Of a stretch of DNA of 64,000 nucleotides, positions 1 through 9,502 are shown in pieces. Source of the DNA: Microbulbifer sp. THAF38 (lineage in GTDB: Bacteria > Pseudomonadota > Gammaproteobacteria > Pseudomonadales > Cellvibrionaceae); the NCBI RefSeq assembly GCF_009363535.1, contig NZ_CP045369.1:3979001-4043000 (forward strand), written 5' to 3'. Under the pieces are notes generated by a model. It was not told where the DNA came from. It saw only the letters and a program-made list of their open reading frames with translations, and ran no database searches. Every line of letters begins with the position of its first letter. The first letter of the stretch is position 1. A program made the position numbers and the translations under genes.

Positions 1-54
1 AATAACCGGCAAGCTTATAGATGCAGCCAGAAGCACCCGCTTGAAGTTCTTCAT
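1..54 (-). CDS. Partial exported protein, N-terminus only
   Basis: Reading leftwards, an ATG at 54 opens MKNFKRVLLAASISLPVI and runs off the window edge. The lysine- and arginine-containing start followed by a hydrophobic stretch looks like a signal peptide. A purine-rich AAAGGAT lies about seven bases upstream of the ATG, which supports this start. Only 18 codons are visible, so no family can be named. Confidence 0.5.
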   Translation of the reverse strand, partial: MKNFKRVLLAASISLPVI

Positions 55-574
55 AAAGCCATCCTTTTGATTATCAATAAATTTATAATTTATTAGTTAC
101 AAGCTTTATTAAAACCGATGATCGTCCCCCAGCGACCTCATTATCAACATGAACAAAATAGTGATTCAACCAACTAGAAAAGCCATATTATTCCTCTTCA
201 AACAGCCAACACAACAATCTTGAAACCTCACTCAAGTGGGAAAATAAAAATAACGCCAGAAAATAAATTCCAGCAGCTACAACAAAAAAATAAACCGACA
301 AATTAACAAATGAGCAACCAAAGCGGCGTCAAAAAACATCAAAAAGCTTCCAGAGCCACCAAGACAGGAATAAAGAAATAAAATTGGCGGGCAATAAATT
401 AAAATCCCAAGGACTAGCCAAAAGGCAAAAAGTTTCCATTAAAACTTCAAGAAATATTGCCCATTTATTCTGTCAAATTTAATAATGGAGAAAAAAGAAG
501 TGGAGGAACAAAGGATAAACACTAAAAACCAGGCAACAAGCCAACGGGGCAGCATTAGCTACCCCTTGAAAATT
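55..574. other. A+T-rich intergenic region without a gene
   Basis: About 520 bases of A+T-rich sequence upstream of the partial exported gene and downstream of the glutamine amidotransferase gene. I see no convincing reading frame, RNA gene or strong terminator. It presumably holds the promoter of the leftward partial gene. Confidence 0.6.
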
Positions 575-1276
575 CTATTTACGTAAAAACTCTAACATCC
601 ACTTGGCAACCATATTCTCGTGAATATCGTTTTGAAGGGAGGCCTGCCCCTTTTCCACTACATCAGAACCAAACACCTCTCGGCGCAATTCCATCAGGCT
701 ATTGGAATAAGGCTTGGTAAATTCAGGGTGGGCCTGGAAGGTGAGCATATGATCATCAACCTGGAGCATCGCCATTGGGCAGAAATCATTAGAAGCCAGC
801 ACCCGGCCGCCGGGAGGTAGAGTATCCACTTGGTCCTGATGGGTAACCAGCAGGTTAAAGCTATTCGTAGGCTCCGACATCCAGGAGGGTGTTTCCTGCA
901 TTTCATAAGAATGTACCCCCAATCCCCAGCCCTTATCAGATTTGCGGGCCCTTCCACCCAGTGCCTGAGCGATCAACTGGTGGCCAAAGCAGATTCCAAT
1001 GGTAGGTTTTTTCTGGTCGTGTAGCTTCCGCACGAAGTCCATTAGGGGTGGTATCCACTCCTTATCGTCATAGACACCGGTTTTACTGCCAGTAATCAAA
1101 TAGGCATCCACTTCATCAATCTGGGCTGGGTACTGTCCGTGCTGTACCTCATAGGTAGAGAACTCCAGTGTGGGGTCCTGGCTGCGCAATAGGTCTGCGA
1201 ACATCTCCGGGTATTCACCGTATTCGCCCACCAGTTCCTTGCGCACATCGTCGGTTTTTAAAACTCCAATCTTCAT
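575..1276 (-). CDS. Class I glutamine amidotransferase (GMP synthase-like domain)
   Basis: A 233-residue stand-alone class I glutamine amidotransferase, predicted to be cytoplasmic. The nucleophile elbow GICFGHQ places the catalytic Cys at 96, and AHPEF supplies His183 and Glu185, so the Cys-His-Glu triad is complete. The family releases ammonia from glutamine or hydrolyses gamma-glutamyl bonds. Stand-alone members of this size include uncharacterised GuaA-like proteins and gamma-glutamyl-polyamine hydrolase relatives, and the substrate cannot be told from sequence. The ATG at 1276 follows GAGGGG at good spacing. The gene is divergent from the AbgT transporter gene; no operon partner is visible. 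Confidence 0.88.
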   Translation of the reverse strand: MKIGVLKTDDVRKELVGEYGEYPEMFADLLRSQDPTLEFSTYEVQHGQYPAQIDEVDAYLITGSKTGVYDDKEWIPPLMDFVRKLHDQKKPTIGICFGHQLIAQALGGRARKSDKGWGLGVHSYEMQETPSWMSEPTNSFNLLVTHQDQVDTLPPGGRVLASNDFCPMAMLQVDDHMLTFQAHPEFTKPYSNSLMELRREVFGSDVVEKGQASLQNDIHENMVAKWMLEFLRK

Positions 1277-1615
1277 TATTTCACCCCTCGGTTGACTGCT
1301 GAGTTTTCGGATTATGGCATATTAAGAAATTCTGGGCGGCATGCGTGAGGCTCAAACAGACCACCTAAAACACCACCCCCTGAGTTTCGATTAGTTGTGC
1401 AGGGGTATCCCCTCGTTTCAATAGCCTGCCAAGATAACCCTCTTCTAAACAGGGTTTTACCGACCCACTAACCAATATCATTCCAGCGCCGGCATTCTTA
1501 CCTAAAGGACTTTTGTGTATCATCGCGCCCTTAGCACATTTTTCAGCCAATTATTGGGCTAACGGGTATCCCAGAGGCAATTAGGGCTACTCGCCAACGA
1601 AATTGAGGACACACA
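1277..1615. other. Divergent intergenic region
   Basis: About 340 bases separate the divergent amidotransferase and AbgT genes. It should contain both promoters, but no operator was recognised. A 61-codon open frame on the minus strand (1365-1550) has no recognisable features and was not called. Confidence 0.5.
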
Positions 1616-3217
1616 ATGACCACAACGACCTCCCCCAGCAACCAGCAGGAAAGCCCGCCGGGACGCAAAACAGCCTTTACCCGCTTCCTGGATGTGGTGG
1701 AGTGGCTAGGCAATCTGCTCCCCCACCCCATCACCCTCTTTGCGCTCTTTGCTGTGGGTGTGGTGATACTTAGCGGTATAGCCTCCTACTTTGGCCTGTC
1801 TGTGGCAGACCCACGCCCGGTTGGTGCGGCAGGACGCGATCCCGATGGGGTGATTGAGGTCTTCAACCTAATGAGTGGCGATGGCCTTCGAATGATCGTC
1901 ACCAGCCTGGTGAAAAACTTTACCGGATTCGCGCCGCTGGGTACCGTTCTCGTAGCCCTGCTTGGGGTAGGTATTGCCGAGCATTCCGGCCTGCTGAGTG
2001 CCGCCGTTCGCGGTCTGGTGCTGCAGGCCTCCAAGCGCTCAGTCACCGTGATCGTGGTATTCGCCGGTATCATCTCCAACACCGCCTCTGAACTCGGCTA
2101 TGTGGTACTGATCCCTCTTGCCGCTATGATCTTCCACTCCCTGGGCCGCCACCCTCTCGCCGGGTTGGCAGCGGCCTTTGCCGGTGTTTCCGGCGGCTAC
2201 AGTGCCAACTTGCTGCTGGGCACAGTGGACCCGCTCCTATCGGGGATTACTGAATCCGCTGCGCATATGATCGACCCTACCTATAGCGTTGGGCCGGAAG
2301 TGAACTGGTTCTTTATGATCGTCAGTACCTTCCTGATCACCATTGTTGGCAGTTGGGTCACCATGGCCATCGTTGAACCCAAGTTGGGTAAGTACGACCC
2401 CAATGAGGCCTCCGTCGACCTGAGCCAGGACAAACTTGGTACGCTTACCGACGATGAAAAACGCGGCCTTAAGTACGCTGGCCTTGCGGTTCTGGCGGTA
2501 TCCGCTGTTTTTGCCCTATCGGTGGTGCCCGAGTGGGGTGTGCTGCGCAACCCAGAAACTGGTCTGGTAGCCGGTTCTCCATTCCTGAAAGGTATTGTGT
2601 CTCTAATCCTTGTGTTCTTTGCGATCCCTGGCTTTGTCTACGGCAAGGTGGTGGGCACCATGAAGAATGACCGTGATGTCATTGATGCCATGGCCAAAAG
2701 TATGAACAGCATGGGGATGTACATCGTACTGGTGTTTTTCGCTGCGCAGTTCGTCGCCTTCTTCAAGGTGACCAATCTGGGGACTATTTTCGCCGTACTG
2801 GGCGCCGATGCCCTGCAGAGTATCGGCCTGACAGGCCCACTGCTGTTCCTGTTCTTTATCATGATGTGCGGGTTTGTGAACCTGATGCTGGGCAGTGCCT
2901 CGGCACAGTGGGCCGTTACCGCTCCAATCTTTGTGCCGATGTTGATGCTGCTGGGCTATGCGCCTGAAGTGATCCAGGCCGCTTATCGAATTGGCGACTC
3001 AGTGACGAATGTCATTACGCCGATGATGAGCTACTTCGGTCTGATCATCACCTTCGCCGCACGCTATAAGAAAGACCTGGGGATGGGGACATTGATCGCC
3101 ACAATGATTCCCTACTCCATCTTCTTCTTTGTTGGCTGGACTGCCCTGTTCTATATCTGGGTATTTGCCCTGGGCCTCCCCGTTGGGCCCGGTGCAGCAA
3201 CCTATTACGGTGGCTAA
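1616..3217 (+). CDS. abgT: AbgT family transporter
   Basis: A 533-residue inner-membrane protein of the AbgT (p-aminobenzoyl-glutamate transporter) family. After a polar N-terminus of about 28 residues it begins the family's typical WLGNLLPHPITLFALF segment and continues through roughly a dozen hydrophobic segments. Characterised relatives import p-aminobenzoyl-glutamate (E. coli AbgT) or export p-aminobenzoate and sulfonamides by proton antiport (MtrF, YdaH). No abgAB hydrolase genes are nearby, so an efflux or general role is as likely as folate-catabolite uptake. The ATG follows GAGGA. A strong intrinsic terminator follows directly. Confidence 0.9.
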   Translation: MTTTTSPSNQQESPPGRKTAFTRFLDVVEWLGNLLPHPITLFALFAVGVVILSGIASYFGLSVADPRPVGAAGRDPDGVIEVFNLMSGDGLRMIVTSLVKNFTGFAPLGTVLVALLGVGIAEHSGLLSAAVRGLVLQASKRSVTVIVVFAGIISNTASELGYVVLIPLAAMIFHSLGRHPLAGLAAAFAGVSGGYSANLLLGTVDPLLSGITESAAHMIDPTYSVGPEVNWFFMIVSTFLITIVGSWVTMAIVEPKLGKYDPNEASVDLSQDKLGTLTDDEKRGLKYAGLAVLAVSAVFALSVVPEWGVLRNPETGLVAGSPFLKGIVSLILVFFAIPGFVYGKVVGTMKNDRDVIDAMAKSMNSMGMYIVLVFFAAQFVAFFKVTNLGTIFAVLGADALQSIGLTGPLLFLFFIMMCGFVNLMLGSASAQWAVTAPIFVPMLMLLGYAPEVIQAAYRIGDSVTNVITPMMSYFGLIITFAARYKKDLGMGTLIATMIPYSIFFFVGWTALFYIWVFALGLPVGPGAATYYGG

Positions 3218-3230
3218 AGCCCCGATTTTT

Positions 3231-3260
3231 AAAAAGGCCCGCTTTTAGCGGGCCTTTTTA
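3231..3260 (+). terminator. Intrinsic terminator of abgT
   Basis: AAAAAGGCCCGC and GCGGGCCTTTTT form a 12-bp stem around a TTTTA loop and end in a T-run, starting 14 bases after the abgT stop codon. Confidence 0.92.
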
Positions 3261-3955
3261 ATTATGAAAGAAATGTGCAAATTAAAGCGCCTCACTGGGA
3301 GAGAAAGCTCAACAGCGCTTCAACAAAATCACTATAATCTTGCGCTCAATTGGTACCACCGAGCCAATACCGCATTTTTTTGTCAGTCCTGACTAAAAAA
3401 CTAATATTCCCGGTGACGCAGTCGTCATAAAACAAAAAGAGCTTAAAAGAAATAAAAGGGGATAAATTACCCCAAAAGGCTCAATAAAAAGATTTATTTT
3501 CCGCTAGGCAGTATTCGAGAAGCACCCTGAAGTTATCAATGGCCTTTAAAACATCTAAATAAAACGAGTAACATTACTTCGTAATAACATTTTGCGGAGA
3601 TCGATACGCGGATTATCGCCAGCATAGACCTGCCCTGATCTAACTATCATTTATTTTTTCCGCTCAGGACGAGCACCGTGGTTGTGCCCTACCTTACCTT
3701 CTTTGAGAAGGTAAAGATTGCTATTGCCCTCCATTACAGACATTACAGGACGTCAATTCAGAGCAGGCCCTGGCCGAAGACTGTCCTCTAATTCAGTCGC
3801 TATAAAACCCCACTTGATAAATACCATGGGCCGTAAGGCTCTTTTTTATCCCTGGGTTCCGCCCTTATTCGATCTATTCCGACGGATTAACCCCTTCACC
3901 CTGGGAAATGTATAACAGCAATTTTTTCCCAGGGAATTCACAGGATTTATAAAAA
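3261..3955. other. Long intergenic region upstream of the AraC regulator
   Basis: Nearly 700 bases with no convincing gene. At 3374-3400 an A/T-armed inverted repeat surrounds GTCAGTCCTGAC, and a very similar core occurs at 29882-29896. A 65-codon open frame at 3718-3915 lacks a ribosome binding site and was not called. The region probably includes the promoter of the downstream regulator. Confidence 0.5.
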
Positions 3956-5023
3956 TTGACTCAACAAATAAGAACGACCCTGTTAACAGGCTTTTACGAG
4001 TTGGTGAGCCAATTAAAAGCTAGCCCTGAAGCCCTGCTAATCAGCTCACGTATCAACCCCCACCAGGTGGAAAGCCTGGATGGGTATCTGGCGCTTGATC
4101 AGGTCGCCGAACTGGTACATAAGACCGCTAGCCAATTGAACTGTGCTGACTTTGGCCTGCGCCTCGCTCACAGCCAAGGTGCCGCCGCACTGGGTTCCCT
4201 TGGGGCGGCAGTATTGCAGTCCCTTACCCTCGGAGAGTTTCTGAACGCTGCGATAAAACAGCTGGGTAACTCACCCTATAATCTGCGGGTTGAACTCACC
4301 AAAAAAGGCAAGCATACGCACCTGGACTTTCTTTGTGTCGATGACCTCGAAGCCCAGCTCGCCGAGGACTCCCCCCTCGCCCAGCAACAGTGCCGGGAAT
4401 TTTTGCTCGGCGTATCACTCGTCGCCCTCCAGCACCTGTGCGGCAGCAACTTTCAACTGGAAAGCGTCCATCTAAAAGCCGAGCGGCCGTTACACAGCCA
4501 TTACGAAAACTTTTTTGGGGTTCCGGTGCGCTTTGGCAAGGAAACAGATGCGTTCATCCTAAATAGTAGCTCCCTGCTACAGCCCACCGAGAAGTGCAAT
4601 CCAAGCCTGCGCCCACTGTTGAAAACCTACATCGAAGAGCTTCTGCAGCAGGGAGAATCCAGTTTAATAGAGCAGGTGCAGCAGCTAATCTACTGCCTGA
4701 TGCCATTAAAGCGCTGCAGCCTGCAAGAGGTGGCCAACCAGTTGGGTATGCACAAACGCACCTTACAACGGCGGCTGCGGGACCGTGACTTGGTATTTGA
4801 AGATCTGTTAGATCGCATTCGCCGGGAGCGCGCCGAATACTATTTAAGCGGTAAACAGCCGCCCATGTCCCAGATTTCCGATATGCTGGGCTATCGCGAA
4901 CAGAGCTCTTTCAACCGCGCCTGTTATCGTTGGTTTGGCACCACTCCGATGCGCGTCAGACGCCAGCTAATGGCGCAACTGGCTGCCCGAGAAGCGGCAC
5001 AAGAGTTGGCGGAAGTCGAATAA
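3956..5023 (+). CDS. AraC family transcriptional regulator (arabinose-binding-like N-terminus)
   Basis: A 355-residue AraC/XylS regulator. Residues about 15-200 resemble the domain found in OruR- and ArgR-type members (HxVxxxDGYL-like start, then QCREFLLGVSL). Residues about 235-335 hold the two helix-turn-helix motifs, with LQEVANQLGMHKRTLQRRL and then ISDMLGYREQSSFNRACYRW. The start is TTG at 3956, behind AGGATTT, because no in-frame ATG exists early in the conserved N-terminus. The ligand and targets are unknown. Its neighbours (abgT upstream on the same strand, convergent cobO) do not point clearly to a regulon. Confidence 0.85.
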   Translation: MTQQIRTTLLTGFYELVSQLKASPEALLISSRINPHQVESLDGYLALDQVAELVHKTASQLNCADFGLRLAHSQGAAALGSLGAAVLQSLTLGEFLNAAIKQLGNSPYNLRVELTKKGKHTHLDFLCVDDLEAQLAEDSPLAQQQCREFLLGVSLVALQHLCGSNFQLESVHLKAERPLHSHYENFFGVPVRFGKETDAFILNSSSLLQPTEKCNPSLRPLLKTYIEELLQQGESSLIEQVQQLIYCLMPLKRCSLQEVANQLGMHKRTLQRRLRDRDLVFEDLLDRIRRERAEYYLSGKQPPMSQISDMLGYREQSSFNRACYRWFGTTPMRVRRQLMAQLAAREAAQELAEVE

Positions 5024-5040
5024 GTAGAGCCACTATGGAG

Positions 5041-5072
5041 CTTTGGCTGTATATACTCTGAGACAGCCAAAG
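5041..5072 (+). terminator. Perfect hairpin between convergent genes
   Basis: CTTTGGCTGT (5041-5050) and ACAGCCAAAG (5063-5072) form a perfect 10-bp stem with a 12-base loop just after the AraC stop codon. The following CCTTTATCC is a weak U-tract, so termination efficiency is uncertain. Confidence 0.55.
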
Positions 5073-5202
5073 CCTTTATCCAGCATCTCTACTCACCATC
5101 ACCTTTTTTACTAACCATCACCTGTCCACCGGCTCCATCCTATCCAACCCAGCCTAGCCCGTCATAGTCACGACTTTGATTATGGTTATTGCGAAGGCAA
5201 AT

Positions 5203-5826
5203 TCACCACTCTATGCCCCTGCGGGCGGCAACTCCGGTATTGAACGCGTGTTTTTCCGCACGCATTTCACTCACAGTATCGGCAATATCTTTCAGGTACT
5301 GTTTGGCCCCTCGCCCGGTAATAATGACCGATTGCTCCCTGGGACGCTGTTGTATCGCCTGTAACACTTCTTCTTTGTCCAACCAACGGTAATTCAGGGC
5401 GTAGGTAAGTTCATCCAAAACCACCAGATAAACCCGTTCATCCCGCAACGCTTCCCGCGCCTTCTCCCAAAGTGCCATCGCCGCGGCTTTATCGGCCTCA
5501 AAGTCCTGAGTTTCCCAGGTAAAATCCGTACCCATTTGGTGCCATTGCAGCGGGTGGGCAGCCCCCATTAGCAGGTTCTTTTCTCCACACTCCCAGGTCC
5601 CCTTAATGAACTGAGTCACCACGGTGGAATAGCCAAAGCCCAGGGCTCGAGTGACGGTACCCATAGCCGCAGTAGTTTTCCCCTTGCCATCTCCGGTATA
5701 GAGAATCACGATACCGCGCTCATCCAGGGCTTTGGAAACTGCCTCATCCACAATTTTTTTACGGTTCTGCATTCGCGCCTTATGGCGACTATTTTTATCT
5801 TGTGATTCTGAGCTCATAAAAACCAT
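5203..5826 (-). CDS. cobO: Cob(I)yrinic acid a,c-diamide adenosyltransferase (CobO/BtuR type)
   Basis: A 207-residue cytoplasmic adenosyltransferase that moves the 5'-deoxyadenosyl group of ATP to the cobalt of reduced corrinoids. The P-loop GDGKGKTT is at about 45-52, followed by the family-typical FIKGTWECGE region and VVLDELTYALNY. Length matches CobO/BtuR. The gene lies downstream of btuB and an alpha/beta hydrolase on the same strand, in a group headed by a cobalamin riboswitch, so its role in corrinoid salvage is supported by context. Two starts are possible (5826, or the ATG at 5817); neither has a strong Shine-Dalgarno sequence. Confidence 0.93.
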   Translation of the reverse strand: MVFMSSESQDKNSRHKARMQNRKKIVDEAVSKALDERGIVILYTGDGKGKTTAAMGTVTRALGFGYSTVVTQFIKGTWECGEKNLLMGAAHPLQWHQMGTDFTWETQDFEADKAAAMALWEKAREALRDERVYLVVLDELTYALNYRWLDKEEVLQAIQQRPREQSVIITGRGAKQYLKDIADTVSEMRAEKHAFNTGVAARRGIEW

Positions 5827-5877
5827 CGAATACTAAAATAATAGGAAGGGAACTGATAAAGCCACTTACATTCATTT

Positions 5878-6696
5878 TTAATCAGCCAGTGCCAAAAATT
5901 CAGAAATAAAATTCCAAATCAGGTCGTCCTGCCAAAGGACATTATGACCACCGGAAAAAACAGCCAAACGTGCATTGGGTATCTGCTGGAATAGGGCCTG
6001 CTGATTTTTAAAAGGAGCAACACTATCATAGCGTCCCGCGCAGATCAGTGTCTCCACTTCCAATTCCGGTAAGCGCGAGAAGGTATCATGACCCTTTCTC
6101 GCTTGGAGTTGTCGCGAACGGCATAGGACACCCTCAGGCTTCTTCGCGGCCAGTTCACAGACTTGTCGATAATAACGGCTTAAAGAAGCATGAAGCGCGG
6201 ATTCTGAGTTTATTCCGCCGGCAGTTTGTAAACGCCGGTCCCCTGCTGTCACCCACAAATTTACTTTTTCCTCGAGGCTCATTGCCTCGATATCGTAATT
6301 ATGAAATGGAAATGAAGCGCCTCCATGACCTCCAGAGCTGGTGACCAATAAAATAAGTTTTTCCACCATCTGTGGATACTGTAAGGCAAACTCCTGGGCA
6401 ACCATACCGCCAAATGACTCACCCAATAAAAAAGCCTCCCTCCAGCCGAGATGATCCATCAGGCGTTTAAGGTCCAGAGCATAATCGGCCATATTGGGGG
6501 AGTCGAGCGGCGAATTAGACTGGCCGATGCCACGGGGGTCGAAGGTTAGTATTTCAAACTGGTTTGCCAGCGGGGAATCAAAAATCGTCGGAGCTACTCT
6601 GAGGTCACTGAGAGTGCCGGGGTGAAATACCAGACGGGGACCATTTCCGCGAATTTCGAAATGCAATTCCACGCCATTATTACTAAATACCGCCAC
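5878..6696 (-). CDS. Alpha/beta hydrolase in the btuB-cobO group
   Basis: A 272-residue alpha/beta-hydrolase-fold enzyme. From the chosen start, the nucleophile elbow GESFGG puts Ser at 94; GRYDSVAPF gives the acid Asp224 and FSGGHN gives His251, completing a triad. The frame stays open to a TTG at 6729, but the GTG at 6696 follows GGGAG at seven bases, so I start there. The gene sits 132 bases after btuB and 51 bases before cobO, all on one strand behind a cobalamin riboswitch. Family membership alone does not give the substrate; a link to corrinoid processing is a guess from position. Confidence 0.8.
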   Translation of the reverse strand: MAVFSNNGVELHFEIRGNGPRLVFHPGTLSDLRVAPTIFDSPLANQFEILTFDPRGIGQSNSPLDSPNMADYALDLKRLMDHLGWREAFLLGESFGGMVAQEFALQYPQMVEKLILLVTSSGGHGGASFPFHNYDIEAMSLEEKVNLWVTAGDRRLQTAGGINSESALHASLSRYYRQVCELAAKKPEGVLCRSRQLQARKGHDTFSRLPELEVETLICAGRYDSVAPFKNQQALFQQIPNARLAVFSGGHNVLWQDDLIWNFISEFLALAD

Positions 6697-6828
6697 AAAA
6701 TAGCTCCCAGAAAAAACCAGACGCTGCAATAGTAGCTGCCGGGAAGAGAAACACCGGAATTGAGTCGTTGAATTGTCAAAAGAGAGTGAACAGAGAGATA
6801 GCCCAAAGGGCCATCTCTCGAAAGGTTT

Positions 6829-8643
6829 TTACAGGCTAAATTCTATACCCGCATAAACTGCCGCGCCTGCAGTGTAATAACCCGCAACTTCGCGATAGTT
6901 CCGGTCCAGCACATTTTCACCGCGTAGATTAACCCGCATATTGGGGGAGACCCGATAGACAGCATTAAGATCAACCTTGCTGTAGTTTTCCAAGGCAATC
7001 CTGGTATAACCATCAATACGATCCTCAACCCGCTGCCAGTTACCACTCAGAGTCAACTTATCTCCCAGCCATTGTTGGCTTAGGCCGAAGTTAAATACTC
7101 TCTGAGGAACTCCGCCACGCTGAGCGCCCGTGAAGTCCTCTGAGTTCAGCCAAGTGCCAGTTATAGACCAATCCAGGCTGCCATTAAGGTTGCCACCCAA
7201 GGACAGCTCCACCCCCTCAGATTGACTCTCACCGTTATCCTGTTCAAAAGACCAGGTTATGTAATTATAAAAAATAGCATCGTTGATCTCCTGGTCGAAG
7301 TAGGTCAGTTCAGCCTGTAATAATTGTGCCCACTGGTATTCCAGGCCCAACTCATAACCACGACTGGTTTCAGCTCCCAAAGAAGCGTTCGTAGTATATT
7401 CGTACGGACTCGGAGCACGGTAACCAGTTCCAAAATTCGCGCGATATTTAAGCTGATGATCTTCACCTAGAGAAACCGGTAGGGCTGCAGAGACACGCCA
7501 GCTATTGTGGTTCTCAACCTCCAAACTATCCCGGCGATACCCCAATGTATAAAATACCTTTTCAGCAAAGTCACTGTGCCATTCAGTAAATAAACCTGTG
7601 CTTTCCAGCACCTCATCACCTGAAGTGACTCCAGCAAACTGTGTAGCATATTTCTGCTGTTCATACTCTCCGCCCCACAGCAGTTTTCCGCTGCTCAAAG
7701 TATGGCTGCCGATATAATTTGCCTCACGAATTTCACCGCTAGTTATAAAGGGAAAGGCCCCAGGGCTGAGTCCCTCTTCTCGATCAATCTCCTGCTGAGA
7801 AAGGCTTACTCTATGATTCCAGTTAGCAAACTGGTAATTACTACTAAAGATGTAAAATTCCTGGTCGAAACGACTCAGGCAATCATTAGGAAAATCCGAA
7901 AAACAGTTGTCATACTCGGTCTCAGTATCCACCTTGCGGTACTGACCCTCGAGAGATAGGTTCTCATTGACTTGGTAACCAAGGCGTGCACTGGCGGTAA
8001 GATTATCGTAACCATCTTCCTCACCAGAAGTATCATTTTCGGTCGCATTAAAACCATCGGTGGAATAGTCAGAAACATTCAAGTCATAGTACCAGGACTC
8101 AATGCTTCCCCCCAGATTCGCATTGGCGCTCTGGCTTCCGTAACGGCCCGCCTCTACAGAGGCGCTGGCGTTAACGCTCTCAGTGGACCTCTTGCTGATA
8201 ATATTAATCACGCCACCGGCGCCAGCACCGTAAAGCATGCCCTGGGGACCACGCAGGACTTCGATACGCTCAATATCGCTGGCCTGCAAGTGCTGCAATT
8301 GGGTACTTACCTGCAAACCCGTCGGGTCGGCAATATTCACCCCATCCAGTAACACCAGGGTGCGGAAGTTACTTTCACCGCGGATAAATAAGGAACTGAC
8401 CTTGCCAGCACCGCCGCTATTGCTGACAGCCACACCCGGCAGAGTGCGCATCACATCCAATAGGCTGGTGTAACCCAAGCGCTCGATATCGGCAGCATTA
8501 AGAATTGAAACAGAGACGCCCAGCTGGCTCTTGGGCAGATCCAGGCGGCTGGCGGTCACGGTGATTTCTTCCAGGTCCGCAGCCACAGACAATAGCGGTT
8601 GCGCCGCAGCAAAGACGGCAGCGGCTAATAAAGTTTTTTTCAT
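6829..8643 (-). CDS. btuB: TonB-dependent vitamin B12 receptor BtuB
   Basis: A 604-residue outer-membrane receptor for cobalamin. The start is the ATG at 8643, which follows GGGGAACC and opens a clear signal peptide; the longer frame to 8721 was rejected. The TonB box region LEEITVTASR follows the signal, then a plug domain (GVSVSILNAADIERLGYTSL, FIRGESNFRTLVLLDGVN, RIEVLRGPQGMLYGAGAGG), then a 22-strand-type barrel ending in VYAGIEFSL with a terminal Leu. The length matches BtuB (about 600). The identification rests on this architecture plus the riboswitch immediately upstream and cobO downstream. Confidence 0.92.
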   Translation of the reverse strand: MKKTLLAAAVFAAAQPLLSVAADLEEITVTASRLDLPKSQLGVSVSILNAADIERLGYTSLLDVMRTLPGVAVSNSGGAGKVSSLFIRGESNFRTLVLLDGVNIADPTGLQVSTQLQHLQASDIERIEVLRGPQGMLYGAGAGGVINIISKRSTESVNASASVEAGRYGSQSANANLGGSIESWYYDLNVSDYSTDGFNATENDTSGEEDGYDNLTASARLGYQVNENLSLEGQYRKVDTETEYDNCFSDFPNDCLSRFDQEFYIFSSNYQFANWNHRVSLSQQEIDREEGLSPGAFPFITSGEIREANYIGSHTLSSGKLLWGGEYEQQKYATQFAGVTSGDEVLESTGLFTEWHSDFAEKVFYTLGYRRDSLEVENHNSWRVSAALPVSLGEDHQLKYRANFGTGYRAPSPYEYTTNASLGAETSRGYELGLEYQWAQLLQAELTYFDQEINDAIFYNYITWSFEQDNGESQSEGVELSLGGNLNGSLDWSITGTWLNSEDFTGAQRGGVPQRVFNFGLSQQWLGDKLTLSGNWQRVEDRIDGYTRIALENYSKVDLNAVYRVSPNMRVNLRGENVLDRNYREVAGYYTAGAAVYAGIEFSL

Positions 8644-8764
8644 TGTGGTTCCCCAATCTCGAACAGAAAAACGGATTGAGGGAGGGTGAGTACAATCGGT
8701 GCGCAACCCAGGCGGGCACACTGACCAGACAAAGCCCTCCGCTTTATCCTCGAGGCCGGATATA

Positions 8765-8918
8765 AAAACTCCGGCTTAGTGCCGAGGGCCGGTATCGGGC
8801 TTGTCATTTTTCAACGAAAAATGATTTACCGTTGCGGGGGCAGCGCCGGACTCTGTGTACACATCACCGGACTTCCCGTTTACCCCAGCCAAGTGACATT
8901 GCACTGCTGGGCACCCAA
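8765..8918 (-). ncRNA. Cobalamin riboswitch upstream of btuB
   Basis: Read on the minus strand, the leader contains GGGAAGTCCGGTG, then GAGTCCGGCGCTGCCCC followed by CGCAACGGTAA. This is the B12-box core of the cobalamin riboswitch. AAGCCCGATACCGGCCC further on matches the conserved 3' part. The 5' arm starts near GGTGCCC at about 8917. Between the aptamer and the btuB ATG, inverted repeats such as CCGGAG with TCCGG (about 8758-8775) and the GTGTGCCCGCC stretch could form the expression platform. Exact ends are approximate. Expected effect: repression of btuB, and perhaps the downstream hydrolase and cobO, when cobalamin is abundant. Confidence 0.93.
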
Positions 8919-9205
8919 AGCGGCGGCAAGTATAACAGCGTGGCCGACGCTTCCCCAGCGAAAGTAAGACGTTATATCCACGGGATAATTTTCAATAAAA
9001 ATCTGTTTTTCAAACGCCTCTCAGCCTCTTGCTCGCTTGCACACTTCTTTACCAAAAATCCACATTGCTTACGCATTCCTGAACTATGTTGGCTTGCAAG
9101 TGCTGGTTAAAAAATATCCCTGAGAAAGGAGTACCGGCCACCGGTGTCACCACAATCTGCACATTTGGGTGCAGGCAAACCCCATCCGCCCCCAAGGAGC
9201 ACACC

Positions 9206-9460
9206 ATGCATAAAGTCATTTTACCTATCGCCCTATTGGCCTTGATTTCCACCGCTACGGCACAACCGCGCAAACCCCCTCAGGAGGCTTTTGATGCCTG
9301 TAACGGCAAGTCTGAGGGTGATGCCTGCACTGTGGAAACCCCGCGCGGTACTTTAGAGGGAACTTGCCGTAAACCCCCTCAGGAAGAACAAATACTGTGT
9401 GTACCGACAAAAATGGAAGGCCGTGGACCTCGCAAAGATAAAGAAAAGGATTCGCAGTAA
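9206..9460 (+). CDS. Small exported Cys-containing protein
   Basis: An 84-residue protein. The ATG at 9206 is preceded by AAGGAG at ideal spacing, so I prefer it over the longer frame to 9086. A signal peptide (MHKVILPIALLALISTATA) precedes a hydrophilic mature part with four cysteines in the order C..GKSEGDAC, GTC, LCVPTKM. No family is recognised. The Cys pattern recurs at the N-terminus of the next gene, a YHYH-domain protein, which starts about 40 bases downstream, so the two were probably derived by duplication and are likely co-transcribed. The basic C-terminus (RGPRKDKEKDSQ) is unstructured. Confidence 0.75.
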   Translation: MHKVILPIALLALISTATAQPRKPPQEAFDACNGKSEGDACTVETPRGTLEGTCRKPPQEEQILCVPTKMEGRGPRKDKEKDSQ

Positions 9461-9502
9461 ATTTTGCGGCCTCCCGGGGGCCGCGCAGTTTGGAAATGTC
9501 GT

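Noticed and set aside
1365..1550. 61-codon minus-strand open frame before abgT
   Set aside because: No ribosome binding site, signal or family; the interval is a divergent promoter region.
3718..3915. 65-codon plus-strand open frame before the AraC gene
   Set aside because: No ribosome binding site or recognisable composition; the adjacent regulator has a better start.
8779..9110. Two plus-strand open frames of 62 and 92 codons between btuB and the small exported gene
   Set aside because: They run over the cobalamin riboswitch and its flank on the opposite strand and show no signal peptide, family or ribosome binding site.
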